64,000 nucleotides of DNA. Source: Seriola aureovittata. Taxonomy: Eukaryota; Chordata; Actinopteri; Carangiformes; Carangidae. Of the stretch, positions 12,726 through 26,316 are shown in pieces. The first letter of the stretch is position 1. Every line of letters starts with the position of its first letter. The DNA is taken from the NCBI RefSeq assembly GCF_021018895.1, contig NC_079364.1, forward strand, positions 4,673,401 to 4,737,400, given 5' to 3'. A program made the position numbers and the translations under genes. The notes under the pieces were generated by a model. The model was not told the DNA's origin. It did not search any database and was given only the letters and a program-made list of their open reading frames with translations.

Positions 12726-15700
12726 TCACGAGTAATCAACAATATATTGTTCTGCATCTGTGTAAGGTATGAATGAGAGACAAAAACATTGTCGTGAAGA
12801 GAGGCCACGCAAGAACTGTGGTTTAGAAAGGCTTCAGATCTGTTGCAAGGTCCACAGCCGACCTCTGACGGGAAACACAACAAACAACACCATCCCACCG
12901 AGTCCAAGGCCGCATCCCAAACAGCTCCAGCGCCCAAAATAAATATTTCCCCTGTCAAATTCAAATTAAAAAAAAGAACAGAGTAGAGTTTGCTCTTATG
13001 ATAATATTTTTGGCCACGTCACCCGGCCTTAATCAGAGCATCACCTAAATTATGAGGATTATTCCTCTGGGGACGCTCAGTCACTGATCACTTAGCTGTA
13101 GTACGAGACACTTCACAGAGACACTCGTCAGTCTGCAAAGCTTCATGTGGTCCGGGAGTTATTTTTAATTTTTTTTTTAAGTGCTGTAATTTATTTATTC
13201 GTCCTTCTCTCTCTCTCTCTCATCCATCTCTACATCAATTTTCGATTTTCTTGATTTCTTGAGTGTTTTATTAATTGCTGATATAATTTGTATCAAAAAG
13301 ACTTCCGGCAGATAGACCAACAACCAGAGTTGTGATCCGACCTGATTTGACTTGACTTTCAAGGCCCATTTAAACTATTTTAACGACCTACTTGTAATCC
13401 ACTTCACACTGATTAATATTACACTTTGTACATCATCAGAAACCTCTATCAAAACTGCACAGGTTATGATGTGGTGACTGGATGAGCAGCAACAACAAAA
13501 CATTAGTTTCAAAGTCTAAATTAAGCTTCTCTGGTTTAAAATTCCAACTTTATCTTTACTGGTTTCAAAGTTTCACAGTATTTTCTTACTCAGATAACGA
13601 CTCAAGGTCTTTGGGGTTTAAATGAGGTTGTTGCTGCTGCTTGGCCTGTGATTGCATCATCAGGTGCAGGATTTGTGATGAGAAAAGTTGCCCCAAAAGC
13701 AATGATTCCCACGATTAGTGGCTAGTGTAATGGAGCACACAGTGTCATGCTCTCAAAGATTAAAGGATAAGCAGTTAAAAATTGGGGTATAGGTCCTTTA
13801 GAGAGAGAGTGGGATTACATGCTGATGGCCTTGACCCTAAGGGGACCAGATGACAGAAATGCTGACAAGGTTAAAATCCAAATGAAGTGTGTGCACGTGT
13901 GACATACTGGTGCACAGGGCAGTTCTCTCCCAGTCTAATTGGGTGCTAATAGCGTATATATATCTCGCCTTCTTGACAGGACAGTCTGTATCTGTCACAA
14001 AACCTCTCTTAAGAGAAACTTCACGTACAAATTTTGAGGAAGCTTTTATTTCAGGAGGTTTTCAGTGCCGGGACACCTGGGTAAAGATGAGGATCTGGTC
14101 CCTAATGGGTTTTACTGTTTTGTTGAACCAGCTTCCACCTTAGTCAATCTGATGGATCATGATGATGTCTTTGTCTTTGCAAAAGAAGGAGTTGGTAGTA
14201 GATTGGTAGAAGAGGCAGTGGACAATTTAGATTTGTGGGTTCTCACTGACAGATGCATTTTATATGATGCACGTAAAATGTTATAATTTACATAGCATTG
14301 ACCTGTGATGTTTAATCCTAGTACATTAATGACAGACAGATGTTCTTTTCATTGACCTCGGCCCTCGTTTGATAAAAACATACAACTTATTTCAGGATGT
14401 TTTACTTTTACTTGATGACGGATTCGTCTGTTGAATATATTATTATTATAAACATCTTTTAAATACAATGATAAATTTTGTCTTAAAAACATGAGATCTG
14501 GAGAAATCCCTACAAGACGGAACCTAAAGCTGTAAATCCTTAAAGTTGGAACCTACAGATATTTGGTATTTTATTCCATAAATCAGCCACAACGATTACG
14601 ACTTGATTCGATTATTAAAATTGTTGTTGATATATTTTCTGCCAACCAGACAGAACTAAACCAAACTAAACCCTTAGCTCTTCCTCCATCTTTGTTTACT
14701 ATTACCACACACACATTTACCTGATGCATAATCTAAACAGCCAAAGTATGACAGAAAACCACTAGGAACAATATTGCCTAGAGTTATTGATTTATATTAT
14801 TATATCACACTTTTTTCAGTACATAACAATAATTCCTAATGATATAATTAATTGAATTAATGCAATTTGGCACATTAAATATATAAGATATCTTTTCTGA
14901 TCTGGTCATTGTGGTGATGCGATGCACAAAATAATTTGGTAACCTTGGAAACTGTCACTTAAACTGGATAAATATTTGCTGATACAGGAAGTCACAGTAC
15001 GCCAATAACTCCTCAGCTCCTGATCAAGGAGGAGGAATAGAAAAAAAAAAGGGGGAGGATCGATAAACATTGAGAAAAAGAGCACAAGTGAAAAGTGTCC
15101 GAGAGGAGCCACTGTGATGTGTAGATGAGGTGGGGGTGGAGAGACGGTGATGGATCCTCACTTGGGGAGGTGACAGGAGGCAGCGAGAGAGAGAAAGAGA
15201 GAGAGCGAGCGAGAGATGCCTAGAGATGGAGGAGTAATCTTCCGCTCGTTGATGAACGCTTCTCCTCACCTCATACATCATCAGCAGGCGACAGCACCTC
15301 TGGTCTCCAGTCGATACCATCAGAATTTGATGGACATTTTTCTCTCTTCAAGAATCTCACACATACATTACACAACTGACCCACTGAAAGGCTGCTAATG
15401 TAACAACACAGCAGAGGCATCGTTTGGCTGTTTCACAATTTTTCTCTCCGATGCACCGAACTCCAACACAAAGGAAATACAATGTTGTTTTCTCCAAGTC
15501 AAAGAGACCATTTAAAAACCCAGTGAGAGCCACAGTCCAGTCGGCCACTTCAGTACTTTCATAATTACAACCTTTTTCTTTTAACAAGTAGCATCCTGTT
15601 CACCTGTCTCAAACACCAGGAAATCAGGTTAGACTAACTCTAGTGAGCCCAAGTTAGTGACTCATTCATTATAACTGGTGAATTATTATAGAGCATAAAG

Positions 15701-17340
15701 CCAGGACTACCAAAAATAAAACAAATGGACCAGAGAGACTGTTCTTTCCCGGTCTCATTTGTAATGCCTGTAAACTCTTCATCATGAAAAGCCCTTGTAA
15801 AATGAGGCCAAGTTTCTGTGAGCAAACCGTTATTGGAGTTTGCTCCTCTGACACACTTTTACCACCAGTCAACAAACCTGAGTCCTTGAGAAGTTATTTC
15901 CTGTGACCGACACCTTCACCCAGACTAGCAGGATCTTGGCAGGTTGATAAGATAAGAAAGAGATGCAACGGTCCAATAAACTTTGGTCAAGGCCCATAAA
16001 CCAGCAGTCATCAATCATGTCAGAGCACACCTGAGAAAATACTTCAATGTGAAGGCAGTCAAAATAAATCCAGCCCCTTGGGTCATTGTAATTTAAGGAG
16101 GGTGGATTTATATTCATTTTGTTACGCTCAGAGCATGAAGAACTGCTGGATATCAGATGTCAAGATCACACTCCTCATGCCGATAACTCTTTGTGTTTTC
16201 AGCTTGTTTCAAGTCAGGTTTATCTATACATTCTGAGGTTTGGGTTTTACATTCTGTATAACTAAAAACACCCTCTATCGGTGGACCGTATATTCTCATC
16301 ATAAGGGGAAAAAACTGGTTCTGGAGGTATTTTTTTTTTAGCAATGTAGGCTCTCAAATTATATAAAAATATAATAAATATGTCCATTGTATATGTGAGA
16401 TATTCCAAAGAATCAGATCAGTAACAAATTCAGAATCTGAATGTGAAATTTAATCAGGTTTCCACAAACTTAATCTCTAGATTTAACTGGCCGTATGAGT
16501 GACAAACAACAGCTGTAGTCGACTTCTCTCCTGAGCTTTATATTGAGACAGATTTGTCCTTTTCTATAAAGACTCAGATATTTTTCACAGCGATGCTCAT
16601 CTTTTGTCCTGACAATTCAACCAGGAAGGTCTTATGTTCCTCCAAACCTTAGACGCAGACGATGAAAAGCAGGATCCAAAGTAAAGAAACAGAAATATAG
16701 TGGCTACACAACCAAGAACTACAGCATCAGCGCAGCCAGCACTGCAAACTAACAGAGCTAGTAGCAGACTTACATTATGCTACCGTTGTTTCCTCTGACT
16801 GGTTCCAGATAAGTGCTTGGAAACTATATTAAATGTCACTGGAGGAGGACATTTGATTTTCAGGAAACGGTTTTTAAAGACGCAGTGTGAATGTGCCCTC
16901 AGCGTGAACTATAGAGCCAAACTGTAATCTGTATTCAGCTCGCACTGGCAGCAGAGGCTCTACAGCACATCTCCACAGCCACGATTTAACTAATCGTCTC
17001 AGCTGCTCGTTCTTTGTCCTGTTAAAGAATAGCCGGCGCCCAAAAGGTAATATTGCGGACCACTTGTATTCACACGTCTTCCCATTTCCACTGCTGTACA
17101 TGTATAACCCTGGAGGTGCTGTATTTCACACTGCATTTCAATGGGCTATTTTCCATACTCCACTGTAGGACTGTTATCACCCATCGCCCAACGGTGAGAT
17201 ATGATTCAGGCTTTATTGCATTTCCATGGAGCTGAGTGTTTCTCAGCTCCGCCATAGTGTTATCTCAGGCAGCTTACGGTGATCCTTCACTAGGACTTAC
17301 TCCTCTCATCAATTCTGCCCGTCGCTCCGCTGAACCGCAC

Positions 17341-17400
17341 GCCTTTGATTGGCTGGCAGTCGGGGCCGCCTCATTGGGAGCCGGCTCTGATTGGCTCAGC
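17341..17400 (+). promoter_or_regulatory. Cluster of three inverted CCAAT boxes in a GC-rich patch
   Basis: ATTGG occurs at 17348-17352, 17373-17377 and 17390-17394, all in the same orientation, in sequence much richer in G+C than its surroundings. Clusters like this are typical of NF-Y-bound promoters. The gene it might serve is not visible here. Confidence 0.4.
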
Positions 17401-18848
17401 TGTGTTCTTCATTAGAGAAGACTTGGACAGCGGGCTGACCCCTGGAAGGTTCCAGAGCATGTTGTGATAAATGAGCTTTTTCTTCTCTGTCATACCGCCA
17501 CATTCATATACACATGCATGCACACGCAGACACACACGCGTGTATGCTGCACACAAACATACACAAATGCACAAACAGGAAGCACACACTGCTCCCGTCC
17601 TCCCCCGTGAATACTGCATCACTCCAAAAACAGCTGAAACTCAGCTGCCTGCAGGCTTGGCTTCCAAATCTATGTTAACCTTTAGTCAAAAGTGCTTACT
17701 GTAGTCTAAATTAAGATATGCAAACACCCAAACAGCCTCATTTGCATTCTGGATGAGGAGAAGTCTTCAGTTTTTGGCAGGTGCTGTGGAGCCCGAGCTG
17801 ACCTTGATAAACCGCTCCAAACAGACAGAAACTCAGCAGTTGCTCCTTGAATCTCTGCAGCACATCGATTCACCCAGTGCAGCTGCAGTTAGGATGGAAA
17901 CAAATATACTTTCCGTTTGTGGTTTAACAGAGAACACACATGCCAGGGATCAACAGTGCGAGCGTTTCACTTGCACTTCCGACCAAAATTAGATGCATGC
18001 TAACTGTGCAGGAGCAAGTGTGCCAATAAAGAACATTACAAAATTCAGTCCGAGGAATCTGTTTGGTTTTTTTTTAACAAAAAAGTTGATAACACAACAA
18101 CAACGACAACAATGGTCACTGCACTGAACCAGTCCACTCACCAGCACGAAGGGTCCGTTAGACACTTTCTCAGTCTTTCTGTGGCGTTTAAGAATTAAGA
18201 GCTACTTCATTATAGAGGTGTTTATACTGTTTACAAAGTATAAATACACAATAATTAAATAAATCTGTCTGAGTCTGAAGCAGAAATAATTAAAAAACAA
18301 GAGTACTTGTGTATTCAAATTAAATTATTTTGCTTGTAAATGTCCTTTTATTATGGAAATTGTTTTTATAGATTTGATAGATGGTCATTGCGCTCCACAG
18401 TTCTTTATGCACCCCTACATTTTTCAACTTAGGACCGCATGTGGTCCTTGGGGAAAGAAATAAGCGTAAAGCTCTGCATGCTGTGTGGAAAATGTGTTTA
18501 GCCTGAATGGCAGAATTACAAAGGATCCACACCTTCACAGCCACAAATGCAATATTCAGGCTGTGACAACAAATTATGACAGAGCCACACTTTGGTGGGG
18601 TTTTTTTGGGGCTTCATCTCAGCTTCCTGCTGCGTCCCGCTGGCTAGGATTAAAAAAAAACTTCCAAAACTTGTTACAGCTCATAACTATGAGCGAAGCG
18701 TTTCTGAACTTCTGAGACCACCTCTGCTTTACGGCCTATACCAGAACAACCTGTGTCAACTGCCACCACCATAAACATCCGCCGAATCTCGCTGTGATCA
18801 GTGTAAATCACACACCTCAAATTGATAGATTTCTAGAGGAAGACAGAT

Positions 18849-18866
18849 GGGGGGGGGGGGGGGGGG
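18849..18866 (+). repeat. G18 homopolymer
   Basis: Eighteen consecutive G residues; able to form G-quadruplexes and prone to sequencing error in length. Confidence 0.95.
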
Positions 18867-19630
18867 TTACAGCAGTTACCAGCAGGATTCACTGCAGTTA
18901 AAAGCACCGAGGCAAAGAGGATGACACAGAGAAAAGAGCAGGTATAGGAGGTGAGGAGAGCCAGAGAGAGGCAATGAGTGAAGCTACATAGTGAACAAGA
19001 GAGGAACGATCCACGTCATCCACCGTCCTGCTGAGACACAAACATACTGTGATGGATAACAACGCTCCTTTAAAACACTCGTTATGATTCTCGTCATCTG
19101 TGATTTAATTCATCTAGTTCCTTTCAGGACAGACACATCACAGAGAACTTATGCAGAGAAAAATGAAGACAATCACACACAGGTTTTCTCAAATTGATTG
19201 GTCATTATTTGGTGGGATATTTCACTACTAAATGCTTCAGTCCTTTCAAAGTTGAGTTCAATTATTCTACAGAACACATTGAGTCCCATGTATGTAACTA
19301 TATAACAACAACACACACAAAAGAAATCACACTTCAACTTCATAAAATAATAGTCAAATACACTGTAAAGAAAGAAAAAAAAAACAGCCTGCCAATACCT
19401 GCAATAAGTTAATATCAGTCAATAATACCAGCTCAACTGTTCTCCTTTGGGCTCTGAACCTATGCTCTTATCTTTATTTAATATTAGCTTCATTAAAATG
19501 GAGGCGGTTCATTTGCATCCAGTCAGAGTGGGAGACAATAATGGCACAGTGAGGGAAAAGTAGAAAAACTGAGTTAAATAAGTGGAGCTGTTTGTCTGTT
19601 CTATGGAGCGCTGTTACAGACAGAGGTATG

Positions 19631-19723
<93 letters not shown>

Positions 19724-19737
19724 AAACACACAAACAC
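19631..19737 (+). repeat. (CA)n microsatellite, over 100 bp
   Basis: A long CA run ending in a few AAACAC variants. It generates spurious Thr-His and Cys-Val ORFs on both strands. Confidence 0.97.
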
Positions 19738-20821
19738 CAGCCGCTTTTGTACTCAGTCCAAGTCTGTGTGTTCTGCACTGCTGCTGTCACACTATTTAAC
19801 CACTTCAAATGCACACATCTCCCAACATGCTGCTTTTATTTGTCAGAGTGCGAGTTTGTGTGTGTGCGTCTTATCTCCCGCTCCACACTGCATCAAGGTA
19901 CCCAGCTCGTCTGCCTCTGAGTCGCACACTATCATTCTGTTATCACTGCAGCTACAGGGGGTCTCTTTAGCAAAAAAAAAAACCCTCACTTTCTCGCTGC
20001 TTCAGCCAACCAGCACCACCTCCTGCACTCCTGCAGCACCTCCTCCCCTCGCCGTTTGCTTTTGCCAGCTCCACAGTTCAGCGAGCCAGGGAGGGCTGAT
20101 GTAAGAGCGTTAAGAGCCGCCTGCCAATAGCTGAAACAGCTGGAAGGAGAAGCTCAATGGGAGAGAAAACACAAGCAGCGAATTAACCCTCTGAACCTGA
20201 CAACTCAAACAGCATTAAACCTGCTGGAGACGGTGGAAGGGCGGGCAGAGGAACACAGATAAACACGCTCTATTAACACAATCAGGATAACAGCGCCGCC
20301 CTGTAATCACCTTGTCCAACATTCCCATCCTCAGATTTTGGAGTAATCCTTTTTCCCCCAGTGAGGGAGACGAGGGAGACCGGGGAGACGAGGGAGACGA
20401 GCCTCCCAACAGCCAATAAATTAACATGTTTTTACATGGTGTTATCATGTGCGTTTTGGATGGATGTCGTTTGGGGAGGAGTTGCTGTGCTCGTCCCCGC
20501 CTGACAAAACAGCGGCTGTAGAACAGAGGCTTTACACGGGGAAGTAATTCATACAAGTGAATTAGGCTGAAGGTGAAGATATACTGTACACTACAGATTG
20601 TTATTTAACAATGTGACGTCCATCGCATCAAAGCCAAGTTTGTTTCGAGCTGGTGCACTGGAAAGGGATTATAAAGAGGAAGTATGTCAAAATAAAATCA
20701 GCATATTTACAGGTGAAGATACATAACATGAAACAACGCCAACCACCAGGAAGTTTGCCAAAGTGCTTCATGCAAATATTGAATTTTCAGCATTTCAGCA
20801 TCAACATGATGAAGTTTGATT

Positions 20822-21464
20822 TAGGGCTGGGACGATTATCCGACGTAATCGACGTTGTCGATTATAAAAATTATTCGACGTGGAATTTTAGTGTCGACAC
20901 GTCGTGTAAAACCACACAGGGTAAATGTTCATAGAACAAAACCGGAACTTTCTAATGGGACCGTTTATATCCATCGTCTTTGGTTTACCCGGATACAAAT
21001 GCAGCGCACGGACTGGGACAACACGGTGACATAATTGAAGTCATTGACTACGTGAATGATTTGCGTCTGTGTAATCTATTTGAACAACACGGCGGCGTCT
21101 ACCAGCAGTACGACGGAGCGTGTGGAGCAACACGCGGCAAAAAAGGCTCGCACACGGTCCTCCAAAGTTTGAGAATACTTTAATCTTGACACCGACAGTG
21201 CGGTAGTCTGCAGACTCTGCAAAGTGCATCTGGCATATCACTCTAGCACGACAGTCATGCACGAGCACATAAAGAGGAAACACCATGGTGCAGCGAGTCA
21301 AGATGTTGGACGGTGCAAATTGTTATATTAAATGACTAACTTGAAAATAATTTCAATAAAATTACTGTTAGGTTAATAAAAAAATAATCGTTAGATTAGT
21401 CGAATAATTGAAAAAATAATCGCTAGATTAATCGTTTAAAAAATAATCGTTTGGGACAGCCCTA
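20822..21464 (+). mobile_element. hAT-superfamily element with intact TIRs and 8-bp target duplication
   Basis: The element starts TAGGGCTGGGACGATTA and ends with the inverted match ...GGGACAGCCCTA. It is flanked on both sides by the 8-bp direct repeat GTTTGATT (20814-20821 and 21465-21472), the hallmark of hAT insertion. Subterminal 'aataatcg' words are repeated near the 3' end (about 21383-21450). The 643-bp interior is too short for a full transposase but carries a decayed BED zinc finger (listed separately), so it is an internally deleted derivative of a ZBED-type hAT element. The perfect duplication suggests a fairly recent insertion. Confidence 0.9.
21144..21298 (+). pseudogene. BED-type zinc finger remnant of a hAT/ZBED transposase
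   Basis: In the frame starting with the AAG at 21144, codons read KARTRSSKV-stop-EYFNL, then VCRLC (CxxC pair) and HEHIKRKH (the two histidines), matching the BED finger pattern W-x-F...CxxC...HxxxxxH. The conserved aromatic before EYF is a TGA stop, one base from the expected TGG, and there is no continuing transposase. It therefore appears to be a dead coding remnant inside the hAT element. Confidence 0.75.
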
Positions 21465-22762
21465 GTTTGATTTGTCAGCTAAAGGGTCTGTTCACTAAAA
21501 TGACTAAATATTATATATAATATAATAATAATTAATATTCTCCTCAATCACCTGTTTCAATTTTCTGTTTCTGAGATTCCTCCATGATCAGGAAGGTTAG
21601 GAAGGTTCCTAACTGAGTGAAATGACCCAGAAGTATCAAGCAGCAGCCACAATAAAAGCTGGTTGAATCCTCTAAATGCTGAGGAAAGGAGCTTCGATGC
21701 TTCCTATCTTATCTCTTATCTCCTTTAGCATAGAAAACACTGAACCTTCCTTTACGAAAAGAAAGGAGATAATGCCATCCCGGCAGACACACGTTACGGA
21801 GGAAAGCAGTATTTATCTTCCATGTATTATGAATTATGTTGGTTGAGGTCGAGGAAAAGTGATCGGTGAGTCTGAGGAGCACCTGCCCGCTCATTGTTGA
21901 TCTGCCCATCAGTTGTCAGTTCTGGAAAGTCACAAAAATGGGGCACCACAGACCTCCATATCTGACGTCCTGAAAAAAGCAGGCTTACCACTTTCAGACT
22001 GATTGCATGTCTATGACCTGATTCAGACAGAATGGAAGCGGTAGAGAGAGGGAAGGAGATGGAGACAAAAGAGGAAGAAGGGGGTTGTAAACGACCATAA
22101 TGAAAAAGAAGACAGGAGAGCAGATTGTTTTTCCAGACTCTCTTGTCACTCATTGATTTCCTGGTGTGGTTTGGCAGGCGATACAGGACTCATCTCCTCC
22201 TCACATCTCCTAAAAAGATGAAAGATTTTCGACTTTTATCTCTTCTCTCTCTCAGGGAAATAAAACCACGACAGAGTCACAGTGCTCCTCCGACTCACCT
22301 GAACACTGCAAGTCATCAGTCAAGATACGGAGTTCAAACTCCCGTCTCTTTCCAGCATCTCTGTGTCAACAGGCACCAAGAGCCCTGAGGTTGACTCCTA
22401 TTACAAAGACGGAGAGACCAGGCGTGTGCAGACAGACCCGGCAAAGAAAAGTAGGCAGACAGACAGGGAGTCTATTCTCCTCTCGCTTCCTGGATAAATA
22501 TTTGATCAGCGGAACTCTGATGGGTATTGATTAGAGCCCTTATCCGCTCTTTATTGATCCCTACTGACTGTGATCACTATTTAGACGAACACACACACAC
22601 ACACACACACACTCCTGTAACCTCTGAATGTCAAATCAGAGTGAAAGGTTAAAGGCTTAAAGCATTTAGCTACACTGAAGCCTTTTCTAAAGAGATGATA
22701 GTAAGGCTGTTCAGAGAATAACACTGTAAAGCACTGATACTACAGATAAAGGAAAAGATGCG

Positions 22763-22763
<1 letters not shown>

Positions 22764-22831
<68 letters not shown>
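22764..22831 (+). repeat. (TG)n microsatellite
   Basis: Perfect TG run of about 34 units. Confidence 0.97.
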
Positions 22832-22832
<1 letters not shown>

Positions 22833-23399
22833 CCATGCCCTGTGGTGTATATAAGTAGCCACTATCAGGTTACAGTGCTTTCCCACTCTTAGGCTATCAA
22901 ACCCTCCCTACGAGTCCTATCAACAACTAAGATTACATTACCGTGACGTCCTTGAGCCCCATGTTGGGTGACCCCTGCTGTAGTGCTTACACAAGCACCT
23001 CTGCCTTCAAAAAAAAAAAAAAATGATGGGAACTACCATCACAACACAGATGTGTGCGTGCATGTGTGACATGTGTGGTTTGGAGAGGAGGACCAAGAGT
23101 CTCGTTTGCCACTTTAATCTGATCATAGCACTACAGTAACATTGTGATGTGAGGTGAAACACATTATCCTGACCTGACACCACTGTACAAATCCAATAAA
23201 GCCAGCATCAGGACCAAGCAGTGGACACTTTGAGAATAAGGTCGCCTCTAGACAAACAAACGGCAAGGTACTACACTGGTATGGGGATATTATTATTACA
23301 GGTACATCCAGTTTGACTATTCATGAGTCTGAAGGCTTATGACTGTTTATGATTCTGTTCAGCAACATTTTACAACTCTGAACAGTTATCACATAAAGT

Positions 23400-23790
23400 T
23401 GCCGTCACCCATAGGTTTCTGAAGAGTGGGCTGCACCGCCGTCGCCATCTTGGCAGTGCCTGACTCCACCTAACTCCCGGCTATTCCAAAAATAGGCAAA
23501 GAGGTTTGTGAAAAGCAAGCGCTCAACCACTTGTCACTCAAAGCGATACGCCCTCAATTATGCAAAATTTTAAGCCTTAATAAAATTTAAAAGTAAGTTA
23601 TATATAAATTCACCCCCCGTTGTCTTGTTGTCATCTTGTTGTTCATTTCTGACTTAAAGTTTAAAGAATTTTAACATGAGTCTATGGGGATTGACTCACT
23701 TTTGGAGCCAGCCTCAAGTGGTCATTAGAGAAACTGTTTCTTTCGTGTTGGCTTCATTCTTTAGCCTCGAAGGTTGCCGCTTGGTATGAA
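23400..23790 (+). repeat. High-copy percomorph interspersed repeat
   Basis: Recognised from memory by its conserved words: 'cgccatcttggcagtg', 'actcaaagcgatacgccctc', 'tatgcaaaattttaagcctt', 'attcaccccccgt', 'tctatggggattgactc', 'ggagccagcctcaagtggtc' and 'ggttgccgcttgg'. The family name is uncertain. It supports a percomorph origin for the window. Confidence 0.65.
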
Positions 23791-26237
23791 CACAGCCAAA
23801 TGGCTCATCAGCTGCAATGAAAAAACTGAGGTGTGATTTCACAAATAAGGAATGAAATGAAACAAGGCAGGAAAGGTTAAATCTACGAGAAACGAACACT
23901 GCAAAAGCAAAAAAAAGCCTAAAAAATTTTCCCAGTGACTGACATTAAAAATATGTACCTTCCTCGGTACCAATGAATTCTACAACCAGTCTCTCTGCCA
24001 GCATCCTTCTGAAAAGAAGGGACACATTATTCCAGTGGACTATTGTCCCTTTCAAACTTATTCATTTGGTTTGCGGGGAGTTGTGACCATTCATCCTTGA
24101 AATTTACTGTATGTAGTTGCCTTTTAGTCAGAATAATCTTTATTCTAAGGCAACCAACTGCCCTCAAACCTTTATTCTATTTCCTCATGATTCATTTACA
24201 AGAGTAGTGCAGTAGTGAGAGATGAAAGGGGGGAACAGAGAAACAAAGTGCTGATGTTGGGATTGAACTCCAGTCTCTAGGGGTTACCATGTGTGGGTGG
24301 GAGACAGTGATGTATTTTTTCTCTGCGACATTGCAAACCAAATCTTTCAGACATGAATGCAGCCTCCGTTAATCGCCACTGAAACCTCTGCAGGGAACTT
24401 ATTATTTTCTCTAATCATGGTATCATTTCTGATCTGTCGAAAGCACAGTACCGCCTGACATTAGGTCCACTGACCTAATGAATGTCAATACCACACCTGA
24501 AACACTGGGAACGTGCAGCTCTTGCAGGTTCTTGCAACAACTTAATCAGGCCGAGGCAGCCAAGCCAAGCCATGCGTGAATCAATCACAGGCAAACACAT
24601 CATATTTGATTCCATTTGATTATACTGATCGACTCTGACAGAGGGTAATATGTCCAAGTGGGGAAGGTAAAATTAAAGGTAACTGAATTCCAAGGATGCA
24701 GTTACAGCCTGCTGTCAGTATGGGCAAAGGCGCCTTTAGGCAATATTCACTCCTACACCAAGCTATACAAAAGCCTTCAGGCGATCGCAGTGAGAGAGAG
24801 TCACGTCTACAGTTTTTTGATTTCTTGAGACCAAACCTCATTAGAAAACTTTACTTTGCTGTAATTTTTTTTTAATCTTGAATCCTATTGACTTTATTCT
24901 TTAAGCTGAAGGAAAAGAATATTTGGTTTTCATTTATTTTTCACCACATATTGCATTAGTCTCTAACAGTTTCTTTGACAAATATTTTACTTCATTAAGA
25001 CTGTGTGTTCCACTCTGATTTGTGCGGCTTTGCACATTAAAGATTCAGCCTAAAAATCTTGCTTTATTTATCTTCATTTGACAATTTATATCCATTTTTT
25101 TTTCATTAAATAGAAAAAGGCATGTAGCCTGCCTTGCATTGTTATTGCACCTCACTGCCCCTTTGTGTTCTGCATTTAACAATCAACCAAATATCACACT
25201 GTTGAGACACCCTTAATCACCACAGGGGAAATTCCTTCACAGTGACAGCACTAAAGCCATCTATATTATTTTATATCTTTGGCATGAGCACAAAACTTCA
25301 ATGGGCTCATCAGCAGCTCATTTATTGAACAGACTGCTCCCGTCATCCCGCTTGGTTACTTATTATGGCAGTAGAGAATCGTAGCAGCAAACATGACACA
25401 GAGATTAAGAGAACTGAGACTGACCATGAGTCCACATTTCATTTTGTTCACCTCAGCTTTCTGTACAAGACAAACTGCTTTCTATCATAGGTCAACATCA
25501 ATTTCTTTATTCCATAAATCAATGGGATCTTGGGATCTTGGAATTGTGTTCATATTGCTTTCCAAAGAAATAGCAGCTTTCTTCACAGAGAGTAAAAACC
25601 TGCATTTTGAGGCATTCTTGATACGTCTTATGAGCAATTTGTTCTCTACTGAAGACATTAAATCACTTCAAAATCAACCAAATACACTATTACATCATAA
25701 TGCTGTTGACATTGGCCCTGTTCTCCATGTATCCAATATAAAACAAGACAGACGCTGGGCTTCAAACCATCCTTAATGTTTTGATAGCTCATCACAAGTC
25801 AACACTCATCAGTTTCTGCACAGCCTTGCAGTTACAATTCAAGAGCACACTTCATTATATTATGAGAGTCACTGACCTGTGACAAATAGATTCCCTGGCA
25901 AAAAGTGATTTGTTTTCCTTGTATATAGCAAGAGCCTTTGATATCCGCATTCTGCCTTCATCGCCCTGCGCTCCACACGTCTTGGAGATGGCCGAGGAAA
26001 ACCAGGTGCGGATGATCAAGTGTCTTTTTCTAGCTTCTTGATCTCAGGCAGGAGGCCACAGTCTGGGCTCAGCAGCTGTGTATACACAGCACCTGGATCA
26101 ATAGCAGCAGAGAGCCTGTATTGATTATGTGTGTAAGTGATACTAGAATGGGGGTTGTTAGGGAAGAGGAGGAGAGGGAGAGGTAGGCGTCCTGGATTAA
26201 GGTAACGGGGATACAGCCTTGTGGTGACCCCAATGAG

Positions 26238-26240
<3 letters not shown>

Positions 26241-26315
<75 letters not shown>
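26241..26315 (+). repeat. (TG)n microsatellite
   Basis: Perfect TG run of about 37 units. Confidence 0.97.

Positions 26316-26316
<1 letters not shown>

Larger units (their letters stand above)
12726..20813. other. Noncoding segment
   Basis: No exon recognised. Notable points: an ORF at 14065-14286 without known homology, a purine-rich tract near 15185-15215, three inverted CCAAT boxes at 17348-17394, an 18-base G run at 18849-18866, a long (CA)n at 19631-19737 and a short GAGGGAGACG minisatellite near 20360-20400. Confidence 0.4.

Noticed and set aside
19474..20104. Long ORFs on both strands (Thr-His or Cys-Val repeats)
   Set aside because: Produced by reading through the (CA)n microsatellite at 19631-19737. 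The same applies to ORFs at 9445-10130, 26016-26342, 30041-30454 and 53931-54362.
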